Of a DNA stretch of 64,000 nucleotides, positions 18,288 to 27,733 are shown one piece after another. This DNA comes from SIG710 sp045604985 (GTDB lineage Bacteria; Bacillota; Clostridia; Oscillospirales; CAG-272), in contig JAZUPD010000087.1 of the NCBI GenBank assembly GCA_045604985.1, forward strand, positions 31,781 to 95,780, given 5' to 3'. Both the position numbers and the translations under genes were made by a program. Under the pieces are notes generated by a model. The model made no database searches. It was given only the letters and a program-made list of their open reading frames with translations, and was not told where the DNA came from. Each line of letters begins with the position of its first letter. The first letter of the stretch is position 1.

Positions 18288-19424
18288 TTAGCTCTCGGAG
18301 CGTTCTCCGAGTATCTGAATATATTTCTGATAGAAGGATTCAAAATACCCGCCGTCAAGGGCGTCTCGAATCTTCTGCATAAGCTCATTATAGAAATAAA
18401 GATTATGAAGAACCGCAAGTCGCATACCAAGGGCTTCCTTTGCCTTGATAAGATGACGAACATATGAACGGCTGTAATTACGGCAAGCGGGACAGCCACA
18501 ATTTTCATCAAAGGGTCTTGCGTCCTTTGCGTATTTTTCATTGCAGATATTCATTTTTCCATGCCATGTAAAGAGATTTCCATGTCGGGCATTACGGCTG
18601 GGCATAACGCAATCAAAGAAATCAACACCCATGTTTACCGCCTCAAGAATATTGCAGGGAGTTCCAACACCCATAAGGTATCTTGGCTTATGCTTTGGCA
18701 TATAAGGCTCAACGACATCTATTATTCTATACATATCCTCCGTCGCCTCTCCAACAGCAAGACCTCCGATAGCATAGCCGTCAAGATCAAGCTCGGCAAT
18801 GGTCTGCATATGCTCAATGCGTAGATCCTCGTAAGTTCCGCCTTGACCGATACCAAAAAGCATCTGGTCCTTATTTATCGTTTCGGGCAGAGAATTGAGC
18901 CTTGCCATCTCATTTTTGCATCTGACGAGCCAGCGAGCGGTTCTGTCGCAGGAATTTTTTACATAATTATAGGGCGCAGGGTTTTCAATACATTCGTCAA
19001 ATGCCATTGCGATGGTGGATGCAAGATTTGACTGTATCTGCATACTCTCTTCAGGCCCCATAAAGATGCGTTTTCCATCTATATGAGAAGCAAAACGAAC
19101 GCCCTCCTCGGTTATTTTACGAAGTTGGGACAGGGAAAACACCTGAAATCCGCCGCTGTCAGTAAGCACGGGCTTATTCCAATTAAAAAATTTGCGAAGG
19201 CCGCCCATTTCGTGAATGAGCTTATCGCCGGGTCGCAGATGAAGATGGTACGTGTTGGAAAGCTCAACCTGACAATTAAGGTCTATAAGATCCATAGTGG
19301 AAACACCGCCCTTAATTGCGGCGCAAGTACCAACATTCATAAAAACTGGAGTCTGAATATCTCCGTGAACTGTGTGAAGGCAACCTCTTCTGGCTCTGCC
19401 CTCTTGCTTTATCAGATTGAACAT
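18288..19424 (-). CDS. tgt: Queuine tRNA-guanine transglycosylase
   Basis: Exchanges G34 for preQ1 in tRNAs with GUN anticodons; 378 residues. The TIM-barrel motifs are LSNTYHLHLRPG, LTDSGGFQVFSLS (catalytic-site aspartate), GIGQGG, and DCVMPSRNARHG containing the nucleophilic aspartate. The C-terminal zinc site is CGCPACRNYSRSYVRHL with a later LHNLYFY histidine. It starts three bases after the mutL stop and is the last gene of the miaB-ymcA-like-mutS-mutL-tgt operon. QueA, often adjacent, is absent. Confidence 0.96.
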   Translation of the reverse strand: MFNLIKQEGRARRGCLHTVHGDIQTPVFMNVGTCAAIKGGVSTMDLIDLNCQVELSNTYHLHLRPGDKLIHEMGGLRKFFNWNKPVLTDSGGFQVFSLSQLRKITEEGVRFASHIDGKRIFMGPEESMQIQSNLASTIAMAFDECIENPAPYNYVKNSCDRTARWLVRCKNEMARLNSLPETINKDQMLFGIGQGGTYEDLRIEHMQTIAELDLDGYAIGGLAVGEATEDMYRIIDVVEPYMPKHKPRYLMGVGTPCNILEAVNMGVDFFDCVMPSRNARHGNLFTWHGKMNICNEKYAKDARPFDENCGCPACRNYSRSYVRHLIKAKEALGMRLAVLHNLYFYNELMQKIRDALDGGYFESFYQKYIQILGERSES

Positions 19425-19427
19425 ATT

Positions 19428-21485
19428 TTATAACCTTTCAAATTGTTTATCAAGCATGTTTTTTGTCATTTCAATGGCAATAGGCCTGCCATGGGGACAG
19501 AAGGTGATATCGGGCATCTCCATGATCTTGCGGCAAAGCCATTCTATATGACCCTCGGCATACTGTCTGCCTGCCTTTATCGCCGCCTTGCAGGAAGCCT
19601 GATAAAGTGCCTTTTCAAAAATAAGATTGCGTGTGAGAGAAACATTTCCCGTGCCGGAAAGAAGTCTCTCGGCAAATGTTTGAAAAATATCGGGTACAGC
19701 CTCTGTATTTATTCCAGTAGGTGATGAAAGAACGCTTACTTTGTTATCCGATATCTCAAAATCAAAGCCTACCGACTCAATTTCATCCTTATATTCTTCA
19801 AGAGAAGCCACCTCGTCTCTGCCGAGATTTATCTCGATAGGAAGCATCAAAAGCTGTGATGCCTGCTCTCGTTTATGCATGATCTCCTTGAATTGCTCAA
19901 AAATTATGCGCTCATGAGCGGCATGCTTATCAACGATAAGAATTTTTTCGCCAAGATCAATAAAAACATAGGAATTAAAAGCCTCACCGATGATCTTATA
20001 TGGAGGAATTATCCGTTCTTCCTTCTTTTCCTCCGCATGAACTGTCACATCTGCTTTTTTTGGAGATTTCACTTCGCCGTAAAGCGTTTCCGATCTGACA
20101 CTTTCGGTCTCTATCTCTTCATTTTGGGGAGAAAATGTCGCTTTCGGAGATATCTTTATTTCTTCATCGGTCTTTTTAAAGCTATCGTTTTCAAGGACTC
20201 TCGGCACGGAAAAATAAGGATCTTCTCTCTTTGACACATCGTCCGTTGCAGGCTTTTCCTTTCTGGGGAAATCCATGGCAAGACTGAATTTATTTACGGC
20301 TGAAATACCGGTTTCATATCTGGTCTGCTCTGCCTTTGGTGCGTTTTTATCATGAATAGGAACAAAAGCCGCAAGAGGATTTTGCTTTTTCTGTGACTCT
20401 GTGAAATTCTTTGTCCCCGAAACTCTGCCCGTTGTCATATTCCTATATTCAGCCGAGGAAACATGCCCGTTTCGAAGCTGAACCTCGGGTCTTGTGATAT
20501 TGGTCTCAAGAGTGTTTCTCACAGCATAATAAATGCTCTCAAAAACAGGCTTTTCATTTGAAAATTTGACCTCCAGCTTTGCGGGATGAACATTAACATC
20601 CACAATTCTGGGGTCTATATCTATAAAGAGTACGCAGCATGGAAATTTTTCGGGAGGTATATATGAAGAATATGCCTGCTCTATGGCTGCCATTGCGGTC
20701 TTGCTTTTAACAAATCTGCCGTTTATAAAGAAGTTCTGATAATTTCTGTTGGCTCTCACATTATCAGAGCGGCCGATATATCCGCTTACCTTTATGTTTT
20801 CGCCTGCGCTCTCAACTGCGAGGAGCTTTGCGGCAAAATCCCTGCCGAAAACTGAATATATTGCATTGATTGCCTTACCATCTCCCGTAGTTTCAAGGCG
20901 CAATGTGCCGTCCGATATAAAACGAATAGCAATTTCGGGATGGGAAAGGGCAATTTTTTCAACTGCGGCAGTAACCGCCATCGCTTCTGTCAGATCTTTT
21001 TTCAGAAATTTTCTTCTCGCAGGAACATTAAAGAAAAGATCCTCAACTATTATAGTAGTTCCTTCAGATGCTCCCCTTTCGGAAACACCAACCACATTTC
21101 CGCCGTGGGATTCTATCATTGCCCCCGTAGGATTATCGCGTGTTTTTGAGATTATTCTGACATTTGCAACCGAGGAGATGGCGGCAAGAGCCTCCCCTCT
21201 GAAGCCAAGAGACATGATGGAATCAAGGTCCTCGGCATCCTTAATCTTACTTGTTGCATGGCGACGAAGTGCCGTTGGAAGATCCTCAGGCTCGATTCCG
21301 CAACCGTTATCAGAAACACGCATAAAGGTAGTTCCACCCTTTTGTATCTCCACCGTGATGGTGCTTGCGCCCGCATCAATGGAATTTTCCATAAGCTCCT
21401 TTATAACAGAGCTTGGACGGTCAACAACCTCGCCTGCGGCAATAAGGTTTGCCACAGCAAAGCTAAGAACATTTATTTTTCCCAC
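19428..21485 (-). CDS. mutL: DNA mismatch repair protein MutL
   Basis: Mismatch-repair matchmaker and endonuclease, 685 residues. The N-terminal GHKL ATPase shows ELMENSIDAGAS, DNGCGI and FRGEALAAISSVA. A poorly conserved linker (about 350-490) follows. The C-terminal dimerisation/nuclease domain has DKHAAHERIIFE (the DQHAxxExxxxE metal site with Q replaced by K), SCKAAIKAG and CPHGRPI. The metal-site motifs suggest active nicking endonuclease, as expected in bacteria lacking MutH. It is translated 17 bases downstream of mutS. Confidence 0.95.
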   Translation of the reverse strand: MGKINVLSFAVANLIAAGEVVDRPSSVIKELMENSIDAGASTITVEIQKGGTTFMRVSDNGCGIEPEDLPTALRRHATSKIKDAEDLDSIMSLGFRGEALAAISSVANVRIISKTRDNPTGAMIESHGGNVVGVSERGASEGTTIIVEDLFFNVPARRKFLKKDLTEAMAVTAAVEKIALSHPEIAIRFISDGTLRLETTGDGKAINAIYSVFGRDFAAKLLAVESAGENIKVSGYIGRSDNVRANRNYQNFFINGRFVKSKTAMAAIEQAYSSYIPPEKFPCCVLFIDIDPRIVDVNVHPAKLEVKFSNEKPVFESIYYAVRNTLETNITRPEVQLRNGHVSSAEYRNMTTGRVSGTKNFTESQKKQNPLAAFVPIHDKNAPKAEQTRYETGISAVNKFSLAMDFPRKEKPATDDVSKREDPYFSVPRVLENDSFKKTDEEIKISPKATFSPQNEEIETESVRSETLYGEVKSPKKADVTVHAEEKKEERIIPPYKIIGEAFNSYVFIDLGEKILIVDKHAAHERIIFEQFKEIMHKREQASQLLMLPIEINLGRDEVASLEEYKDEIESVGFDFEISDNKVSVLSSPTGINTEAVPDIFQTFAERLLSGTGNVSLTRNLIFEKALYQASCKAAIKAGRQYAEGHIEWLCRKIMEMPDITFCPHGRPIAIEMTKNMLDKQFERL

Positions 21486-21502
21486 AGCAAACCCTCCTTT
21501 TC

Positions 21503-24100
21503 TTATTTAAGTTTTCTCTGTATCTCAAAGAGAAACTGCATTGCTTCATATGGGGATATCGTATTAAGATCTATCGCCTTCAGCTCCTCCATTGCCTGAT
21601 CTCGCAGACATTCCTCAAAGCTGATGGTGTTTTCTTCTTCAAAGTCGAGCCTTTCGTCCTCTCTCTCGCTTGTGCGGAGATTGACCGAGGTTTTTTCGAT
21701 GGTGGCAAGAACCTCTTTTGCTCGCTTTATGACTTCATTCGGAAGGCCTGCGAGCTTTGCAACCTCAATTCCGTAACTGTCATCAGTCGAGCCTTTTACT
21801 ATTTTACGAAGAAAAGTGATGCCGTCGCCTCTCTTCTTTGCCGCAATATTGTAATTTACAATGCCCTCAAATTCATCCTCAAGAGTCGTAAGCTCGTGAT
21901 AATGAGTTGCAAAAAGAGTCTTTGCGCCTATCTTTTTGGAATTTGTAAATTCCGCAATGGCTCTTGCAATGCTCATGCCGTCAAAGGTGCTAGTTCCTCT
22001 TCCTATCTCGTCATAAACGATCAGCGAACGCTTCGTTGCGTTTTTGAGGATATATGCAACCTCGTTCATTTCAAGCATAAAGGTAGACTGTCCAGAGGCA
22101 AGGTCATCGGATGCGCCGACTCGGGTAAAGACCTTATCAACAATGCCTATGCTTGCGTCGGATGCGGGGACAAAAGAGCCTATCTGCGCCATGACAGTGA
22201 TAAGCGCGACCTGTCTCATATATGTGGATTTACCCGCCATATTAGGTCCCGTTATCAGCATAAGACGCTTTGAGCGGCAATCAAGATCCACATCGTTGGG
22301 GACAAAATAGGTGTCCTTAACAAACTGTTCAACAACGGGATGTCTGCCGTCCTTTATCACAATGGAATCGCTGTCGTCAATATAAGGACAAACATATTTG
22401 TTTCGAGCCGCAACAGTTCCGAGAGACATATAAACGTCAATGGTGGCAAGGATCGCAGCCGTTTTCTGTATCCTCCCGCTGTTTTCCGCCACAAAGGCAC
22501 GTACAGATTGGAAAAGATCATATTCAAGGCTGCATATCTTATCTGTAGCACCAAGAATCGTCGCCTCCGTGTCCTTTAATTCCTGTGTTATGTATCTCTC
22601 ACAATTTGCAAGAGTCTGCTTTCTGATATATCTGTCTGGCACCATATCCATATAGGATTTTGTGACCTCTATATAATATCCGAAAACCTTATTATAGCTG
22701 ATTTTAAGCTTGGAAATTCCCGTAAGCTCTCTTTCCTCGTTCTCGATCTTCGTTATCCAGCTCTTTCCGTCTGTCATAACGGAGCGCAAATAATCAACAT
22801 CCTCGCTGTAACCCTCTCTTATCATTCCTCCGTCACGCACTGAGAATGGCGGGTCATCAACGATAGAGCCATCAATTTTTTTGCGTACGTCCGAAAGATC
22901 GTCAAGCTCGCCCATAAGCCGCTTCAGCTCATCGCTCTCGCAAGAAAAAAGAAGATTCTTAAGTTCAGGAATAACTTTTAAGGTGTTAGCAACCGCACGC
23001 AGATCCTTTGCGTTTGCAGTTCCGTAAACTATCTTGGAAATAAGCCTTTCAAGGTCAAGAACATCTGAAAGCAACACGCTTGTCTCCTCGCGGAGCATAA
23101 AATTTTCATAAAATTCTTTTATCGCATTTTGGCGGCGAAGTATATTTTTTGTTGAAAGCAGTGGATTTTCTATCCATTTGCGAAGCATTCTTGCTCCTGC
23201 CGCAGTTTGAGTCTTATCAAGAACCCATAGCAGTGAACCTTTTTTCTCCTTTGTTCGCATGGTCTCAGTAAGCTCCAGATTTCGTCTTGTATTGAGATCC
23301 ATCTGGAGAAACTGATCGTCACCATAGATATTTAGCTCCTTGATATAAGAAATATCTCCCTTTTGGGTCTCTCTGATATATCCCAGAAGCGCACCGACAG
23401 CGCAAGTCATCGGCTTCTCGCTCTTTATTCTCTCAAGAGTGTCAGTGCCAAACTGTGCTTCAATAGCGTTCACTGCGTCGGCATATTCAAAGCGGTAAGG
23501 CTGATTATCACCGATGAGTGCGCCCGAGCGTTCATGGAGAAAATTCTCCATTTCGGGAACCTTTGAGAGACTCACATTGAAGATCATCTCACTTGGCATA
23601 TATGTTCCTATCTCGTTCTTGATATGCCCCTGCATATCGTCACCTTTAAAGGAGGTTGCATAGACCTGTGCCGTCGAAATATCCGCAAAGCTGATACCAC
23701 ATTCAAATTCTCCCATATAAACGGTGCAGAGATAGTTATTCTGCCTATCATTAAGCAAATTTGTTTCAAGAAGAGTTCCCGGAGTTACTACCCTTACCAC
23801 CTCACGGCGCACAAGCCCCTTGGCAAGAGCGGGATCTTCCGTCTGCTCGCAGATAGCCACCTTATACCCCTTTTCGATAAGCTTTCCGATATATCCCTCC
23901 GAGGAATGGAAGGGTACTCCGCACATGGGCGCTCTTTCAGCCTCACCGCAATCTCTTCCGGTAAGGGTAAGATCAAGCTCTCTCGAGGCTGTTTTGGCGT
24001 CCTCAAAAAACATCTCGTAAAAATCTCCGAGACGGTAGAATAGTAGATAGTCCTTATACTGATTTTTTATCTCAAAATACTGCTCCATCATCGGAGTCAT
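21503..24100 (-). CDS. mutS: DNA mismatch repair protein MutS
   Basis: Mismatch-recognition ATPase, 865 residues, full length. The N-terminal mismatch-binding domain contains FYRLGDFYEMFFEDA (the F-x-E wedge), with the connector, lever and clamp domains in the middle. The ATPase has Walker A GPNMAGKSTYM and Walker B IVYDEIGRGTSTFDG, followed by FATHYHELT. The C-terminal helix-turn-helix dimerisation region is AKLAGLPNEVIKRAKEVL. The start ATG at 24100 follows an AAAGGGG site. Confidence 0.97.
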   Translation of the reverse strand: MTPMMEQYFEIKNQYKDYLLFYRLGDFYEMFFEDAKTASRELDLTLTGRDCGEAERAPMCGVPFHSSEGYIGKLIEKGYKVAICEQTEDPALAKGLVRREVVRVVTPGTLLETNLLNDRQNNYLCTVYMGEFECGISFADISTAQVYATSFKGDDMQGHIKNEIGTYMPSEMIFNVSLSKVPEMENFLHERSGALIGDNQPYRFEYADAVNAIEAQFGTDTLERIKSEKPMTCAVGALLGYIRETQKGDISYIKELNIYGDDQFLQMDLNTRRNLELTETMRTKEKKGSLLWVLDKTQTAAGARMLRKWIENPLLSTKNILRRQNAIKEFYENFMLREETSVLLSDVLDLERLISKIVYGTANAKDLRAVANTLKVIPELKNLLFSCESDELKRLMGELDDLSDVRKKIDGSIVDDPPFSVRDGGMIREGYSEDVDYLRSVMTDGKSWITKIENEERELTGISKLKISYNKVFGYYIEVTKSYMDMVPDRYIRKQTLANCERYITQELKDTEATILGATDKICSLEYDLFQSVRAFVAENSGRIQKTAAILATIDVYMSLGTVAARNKYVCPYIDDSDSIVIKDGRHPVVEQFVKDTYFVPNDVDLDCRSKRLMLITGPNMAGKSTYMRQVALITVMAQIGSFVPASDASIGIVDKVFTRVGASDDLASGQSTFMLEMNEVAYILKNATKRSLIVYDEIGRGTSTFDGMSIARAIAEFTNSKKIGAKTLFATHYHELTTLEDEFEGIVNYNIAAKKRGDGITFLRKIVKGSTDDSYGIEVAKLAGLPNEVIKRAKEVLATIEKTSVNLRTSEREDERLDFEEENTISFEECLRDQAMEELKAIDLNTISPYEAMQFLFEIQRKLK

Positions 24101-24138
24101 TGCATTATACCCCTTTAGCTAAAAATTAAAAATACGGT

Positions 24139-24522
24139 TTAGTGGCAGCCATGGCAGGTGCTGCAATCGTGCGTGCAGGAAGGATCAACTCCCGTTATGG
24201 TCATTGTGATAGTCTGATTAACCTCGTTCATAAGAGCATTCACATCCGCCTGTGCTGCATCAAGCTCGTTGAAGATGGGGTTTGCTGTTATCTTCTTATA
24301 AAGCTCGTCGATCTTACTCTGTATCTTTCCGATAAGGTCCATATCCTTTTCAGCCTTCTCGTATTCATACTGAAGAGCCTTTTGCTGAACATCGTATTCC
24401 ATCATAGCCTTAGTAAGCTCAACATCCTGATCATATGCGTCTTTTGCACTATTAAGACGGGTCATTCTCTCGTCATTCTTTATTGCTTCGCCGAGCATAA
24501 CGGCGATATCCATAATTTCCAT
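24139..24522 (-). CDS. YlbF/YmcA-family protein with Cys-rich C-terminal tail
   Basis: A 127-residue helical protein of the YlbF/YmcA (Com_YlbF) family. In Bacillus these proteins join YaaT in the Ric (Y) complex, which binds Fe-S clusters and promotes RNase Y processing, sporulation and biofilm phosphorelay output. The position between miaB and mutS matches ymcA of Bacillus (ymcB-ymcA-...-mutS-mutL), which supports a YmcA-like role. The body is an antiparallel helical pair (residues 1-105). The end, CTHDCSTCHGCH, gives four cysteines and two histidines suitable for metal or Fe-S binding. No YlbF or YaaT partner is in this window. Confidence 0.8.
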   Translation of the reverse strand: MEIMDIAVMLGEAIKNDERMTRLNSAKDAYDQDVELTKAMMEYDVQQKALQYEYEKAEKDMDLIGKIQSKIDELYKKITANPIFNELDAAQADVNALMNEVNQTITMTITGVDPSCTHDCSTCHGCH

Positions 24523-24551
24523 TTTACTTTTCTCCTGTTATTGATTTTTTA

Positions 24552-25973
24552 TTATATTTTTCCACCGTACAGGGCAAATGCCTCGGCACGGTCAATCTTA
24601 ATATCCAGATATTTTCCCTGGTCTGCGTCCTCTCCATGAAAGAAAACTATCTTATTCCCCTCTGTTCTGCCGCTAAAGAGTGCATCATTGTTTTTGCTAA
24701 CTCCGTCGCAAAGCACGGAAACGATCTTCCCCACGAAGGGCAGATTTTTTTCAAGTGATATCTTATTTTGAACCTCAAGAAGTCTTGCAAATCTTTCGCC
24801 TTTTACCTTTTCGTCCACCTGCTCCATTTCCGCTGCGGGCGTTCCCTTTCTTGGGGAATAAATGAAGGAAAAAATCATATCATAGCGGACCTTGCGAAGC
24901 ATATCAAGAGTGTCCTCAAAATCCTGTTCCGTTTCGCCGGGAAAGCCAACTATAATATCGGTGGTAATGGCAATATCGGGCATTTTTTCTCTGATATAGC
25001 GTACCGTATCAAGGTACTGCGCCTTATCATAATGGCGGTTCATCGCCTTAAGAATAGCGTCACTTCCCGACTGAAGCGGAAGGTGAAAGTGCTTTGCAAT
25101 CTTATCATGCCTTGACATGGTGTCGATGAGCTTTCTTGAAGCATCCTTTGGGTGACTGGTCATAAAACGAAGCTTAAATTCTCCCTCAATTTCCGAAAGG
25201 CGTTCAAGCAGGTCGGCAAAATCGTATTCTCTTTCCTTTGCATAAGAATTTACATTCTGACCGAGAAGAGTTATGTCCTTATATCCCTTTTCCGCAAGTT
25301 CTTCGACCTCAGATACGATATCCTCCATTCTGCGGCTTCTCTCTCTGCCTCTCACATACGGCACTATGCAGTATGAACAGAAATTGTTGCACCCATACAT
25401 TATGCTGACCCAAGCTCTGTAACTGCTTTCTCTCTCGATATTAAGGCCCTCCGCAACCAGATATTCCTCCTCATCTGGTGCAAAAAGTCTTTTTCCCTTT
25501 GTTGTCTTTTCATAAAGAAGCTCAGGCATACGATGGAGACTTGACGTTCCGAAAATGAAATCTACGTAAGGATAGCTTCTTTTTATCTCCTCCGAGCGAT
25601 GCTTTTGGGTTACCATACAGCCGCAAACGCCTATCATCAGAGAGCTTTTTTTATTTTTCAGATGCTTGAACTGACCGATTATCGAAAGTGCTTTTTGCTC
25701 TGCATGCTCACGAACTGCACAGGTGTTGACAAGAATAAGGTCTGCATCCTCTGCCTCTGTGGTTATATTATACCCCATGGACCGAGCCATACCTGAAAGC
25801 TTTTCGCTGTCCGCTTCGTTTTGCTGACAGCCAAAGGTAAGCACATGCGCCTTGGGTATTGATCCGTTTTCAAACGTGCGTTTTTCATTGAAACGGCGCA
25901 TTTTTTCGATAAAGCAAAATGCCTTTTCCATCTCGTCGGGCGGCACAAGAGTGTTAAATTTATTTTCAGACAT
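24552..25973 (-). CDS. miaB: tRNA-i6A37 methylthiotransferase
   Basis: Radical-SAM enzyme converting i6A37 to ms2i6A37 in tRNA; 473 residues. The N-terminal UPF0004 domain carries cysteines C49 (TFGCQQNEADSE), C85 (NTCAVREHA) and C119 (GVCGCM) for the auxiliary [4Fe-4S] cluster. The radical-SAM cluster is C195-x3-C199-x2-C202 (YGCNNFCSYCIVP). A C-terminal TRAM domain (last about 65 residues) binds tRNA. The approximately 40-residue N-terminal extension is common in clostridial members. The usual M in GCQMN is Q here. First gene of the operon, behind a consensus promoter. Confidence 0.95.
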   Translation of the reverse strand: MSENKFNTLVPPDEMEKAFCFIEKMRRFNEKRTFENGSIPKAHVLTFGCQQNEADSEKLSGMARSMGYNITTEAEDADLILVNTCAVREHAEQKALSIIGQFKHLKNKKSSLMIGVCGCMVTQKHRSEEIKRSYPYVDFIFGTSSLHRMPELLYEKTTKGKRLFAPDEEEYLVAEGLNIERESSYRAWVSIMYGCNNFCSYCIVPYVRGRERSRRMEDIVSEVEELAEKGYKDITLLGQNVNSYAKEREYDFADLLERLSEIEGEFKLRFMTSHPKDASRKLIDTMSRHDKIAKHFHLPLQSGSDAILKAMNRHYDKAQYLDTVRYIREKMPDIAITTDIIVGFPGETEQDFEDTLDMLRKVRYDMIFSFIYSPRKGTPAAEMEQVDEKVKGERFARLLEVQNKISLEKNLPFVGKIVSVLCDGVSKNNDALFSGRTEGNKIVFFHGEDADQGKYLDIKIDRAEAFALYGGKI

Positions 25974-26006
25974 TTTTACAAAATTCCTTAATAAAAAATA
26001 TACTAT

Positions 26007-26035
26007 ATTATAACATTAAACGCAGTTCTCGTCAA
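26007..26035 (-). promoter_or_regulatory. Promoter of the miaB-ymcA-like-mutS-mutL-tgt operon
   Basis: On the minus strand TTGACG and TATAAT are 17 bp apart, with the -10 ending 33 bases upstream of the miaB ATG. Confidence 0.88.
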
Positions 26036-26052
26036 TAGAAATATTTCAAAAA

Positions 26053-27063
26053 TCATTTCCCCTTAAAATTATCTTTGATCCCGTCGGTCAATAAAATCTC
26101 ATCATCAGTAATTATCACCGCTTCAAAATCAACCGTCTTGCGATTATAAAATTGCATTGCCTTTTCCTTCCCCATAACGAAAAGCGCAGTGGAAAGCGCA
26201 TCTGCCAATGCCCCGTCATCGCTTATAACAGAAACTGAACGAATATCGCTCACAGCAGGAATCCCGCTCATAGGGTCTATGATATGATTATATTTGTTCT
26301 CTCCTATCCGTATATATCTTTCATAGTCGCCCGAAACCGAAACGAAACCGCCTTCAAGTGACAGATAGCCCACGACCTCGCTTGTGTTTTTCGGGTCTTT
26401 TATTCCCACAATATAAGGCTTTCCGCTCTTTTTTGCGCCGACGAGCGCAACGTTGCCGCCAAAGGACATTATTGCACCTTTTGCACCCGTCTCCGAAAGA
26501 TAATCACAAACCTTCTGCGCCGCATAGCCCTTTCCAATAGCACCAAGGTCGATCCGTGTATCATTTTTCGCCTTTTTAAGAGAATTATCTTCGATTGAAA
26601 GCTTATCGTAGCCTACCGATTCGAGTTTCAGGGCGATCTCGCCCTCATGAGGCTCTCTGCCCTCTTCTGCACATTGCTCCCAAAGTTCCTTGAGTCCCCC
26701 GATCGTTATATCGAAAAGACCGCCTGTCATATCGGAATAATCGAGAGATAAGCTTATGATATCCTCAAAAGTCGGATCAATATCAATAAAGAGTCCGATA
26801 TGTTCATTGGCAAGAGAAGTATTGCTTCCCTCCACTGTCTTTGAAATGACGTTCTCGATATCCTTTATGATATTTTCACATTCCAAAAGCATCGCCGCCT
26901 CGTCATATTCATTTTCAGCGATCTTTATACTTATCACGGTATCCATTGCAAAAAATGTCGCCTCGACATAGGTCTCCTTTGGTTCGCAGGAAACGGCAAA
27001 TATCAAGACAGAAAGCATTGCGATAACCAACAAAATACGAAAAATTACCCTCCAAGCATTCAT
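26053..27063 (-). CDS. apbE: FAD:protein FMN transferase (ApbE lipoprotein)
   Basis: Covalently attaches FMN to Ser/Thr of target flavoproteins (for example RnfG/NqrC-type subunits) outside the membrane; 336 residues. A type II signal peptide ends in FAVSC with the lipidated Cys26. Catalytic-region motifs are FAMDTVISI, DLGAIGKGYAAQKV, SFGGNVALVG and the Mg-binding HIIDPMSG. The ATG overlaps the Nudix stop as ATGA. No target flavoprotein gene is adjacent; targets are presumably encoded elsewhere. Confidence 0.93.
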   Translation of the reverse strand: MNAWRVIFRILLVIAMLSVLIFAVSCEPKETYVEATFFAMDTVISIKIAENEYDEAAMLLECENIIKDIENVISKTVEGSNTSLANEHIGLFIDIDPTFEDIISLSLDYSDMTGGLFDITIGGLKELWEQCAEEGREPHEGEIALKLESVGYDKLSIEDNSLKKAKNDTRIDLGAIGKGYAAQKVCDYLSETGAKGAIMSFGGNVALVGAKKSGKPYIVGIKDPKNTSEVVGYLSLEGGFVSVSGDYERYIRIGENKYNHIIDPMSGIPAVSDIRSVSVISDDGALADALSTALFVMGKEKAMQFYNRKTVDFEAVIITDDEILLTDGIKDNFKGK

Positions 27064-27599
27064 CTTTTCATTTCGAGATATGCACGCAAAACGCAGACCT
27101 GTGTTTTTGCGTCATATATCTCTCCTCTCATTACCATCTCCTTAAGCGTTTCAAGGGGAACACGGGTGACCTCAAGGAATTCATCTTCATCGGGGTGTGT
27201 TTCGCCAAAGGTCAATCCCTTTGCAAGATACATATGGATAACCTCGGTAAAAATTGCAGGAGAAGGATATAGCTTACCTAGATATATAAGCTCATTGCAT
27301 CTCGCCCCCGTCTCCTCGCTAAGCTCTCGTAGCACCGCCGCTCGGTGGTCATCCTCTCCCTCCTCCAGCTTTCCCGCAGGGATTTCAAGCAGCACCTCAC
27401 CGTGTGCATATCGGAATTGACGTACGCATATAACATCCCCCTCGTCTGTAAGAGGAAGTACGCATACTGCCCCTCTGTGATGAACAAGCTCACGCACAGC
27501 CTCCGCTCCGTTTGGAAGCTCCACCTTATCTACCGTAACACGCATTACTTTTCCTTCAAATATCTCTTTTGAAGATATCTTATTTTCTTTCAGTTTCAT
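27060..27599 (-). CDS. Nudix hydrolase, ADP-ribose pyrophosphatase type
   Basis: A 179-residue Nudix protein of the NudF group, predicted to split ADP-ribose or a related nucleoside diphosphate-X. The box is PAGKLEEGEDDHRAAVLREL followed by SEETGA. Compared with the consensus G-x5-E-x7-REU-x-EE-x-GU there are eight residues, not seven, between the first Glu and the RE pair, while the metal-binding RELSEE core is intact. The family's N-terminal domain (ISSKEIFEGKVMRVTVDKVELPNG, given here in part) is present. It overlaps apbE by four bases and has its own promoter. Confidence 0.87.
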   Translation of the reverse strand: MKLKENKISSKEIFEGKVMRVTVDKVELPNGAEAVRELVHHRGAVCVLPLTDEGDVICVRQFRYAHGEVLLEIPAGKLEEGEDDHRAAVLRELSEETGARCNELIYLGKLYPSPAIFTEVIHMYLAKGLTFGETHPDEDEFLEVTRVPLETLKEMVMRGEIYDAKTQVCVLRAYLEMKR

Positions 27600-27638
27600 A
27601 AAAACGCTCCTTTGCGCCTAAATAATTCTCTAAAGTAT

Positions 27639-27667
27639 ATTATACAATATTTTTTGGCAAATGTAAA
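27639..27667 (-). promoter_or_regulatory. Promoter of the Nudix-apbE operon
   Basis: Minus strand TTTACA and TATAAT with a 17-bp spacer. It is divergent from, and almost touching, the plus-strand promoter at 27676-27704. Confidence 0.85.
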
Positions 27668-27675
27668 GAAATTAC

Positions 27676-27704
27676 TTGATTTATACGAAAAAATTTATTA
27701 TAAT
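27676..27704 (+). promoter_or_regulatory. Promoter of tcdA
   Basis: TTGATT and TATAAT with a 17-bp spacer, 29 bases upstream of the chosen ATG. Confidence 0.88.
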
Positions 27705-27733
27705 AAAAGCATATAGCATTATGGGAGTTGAAA

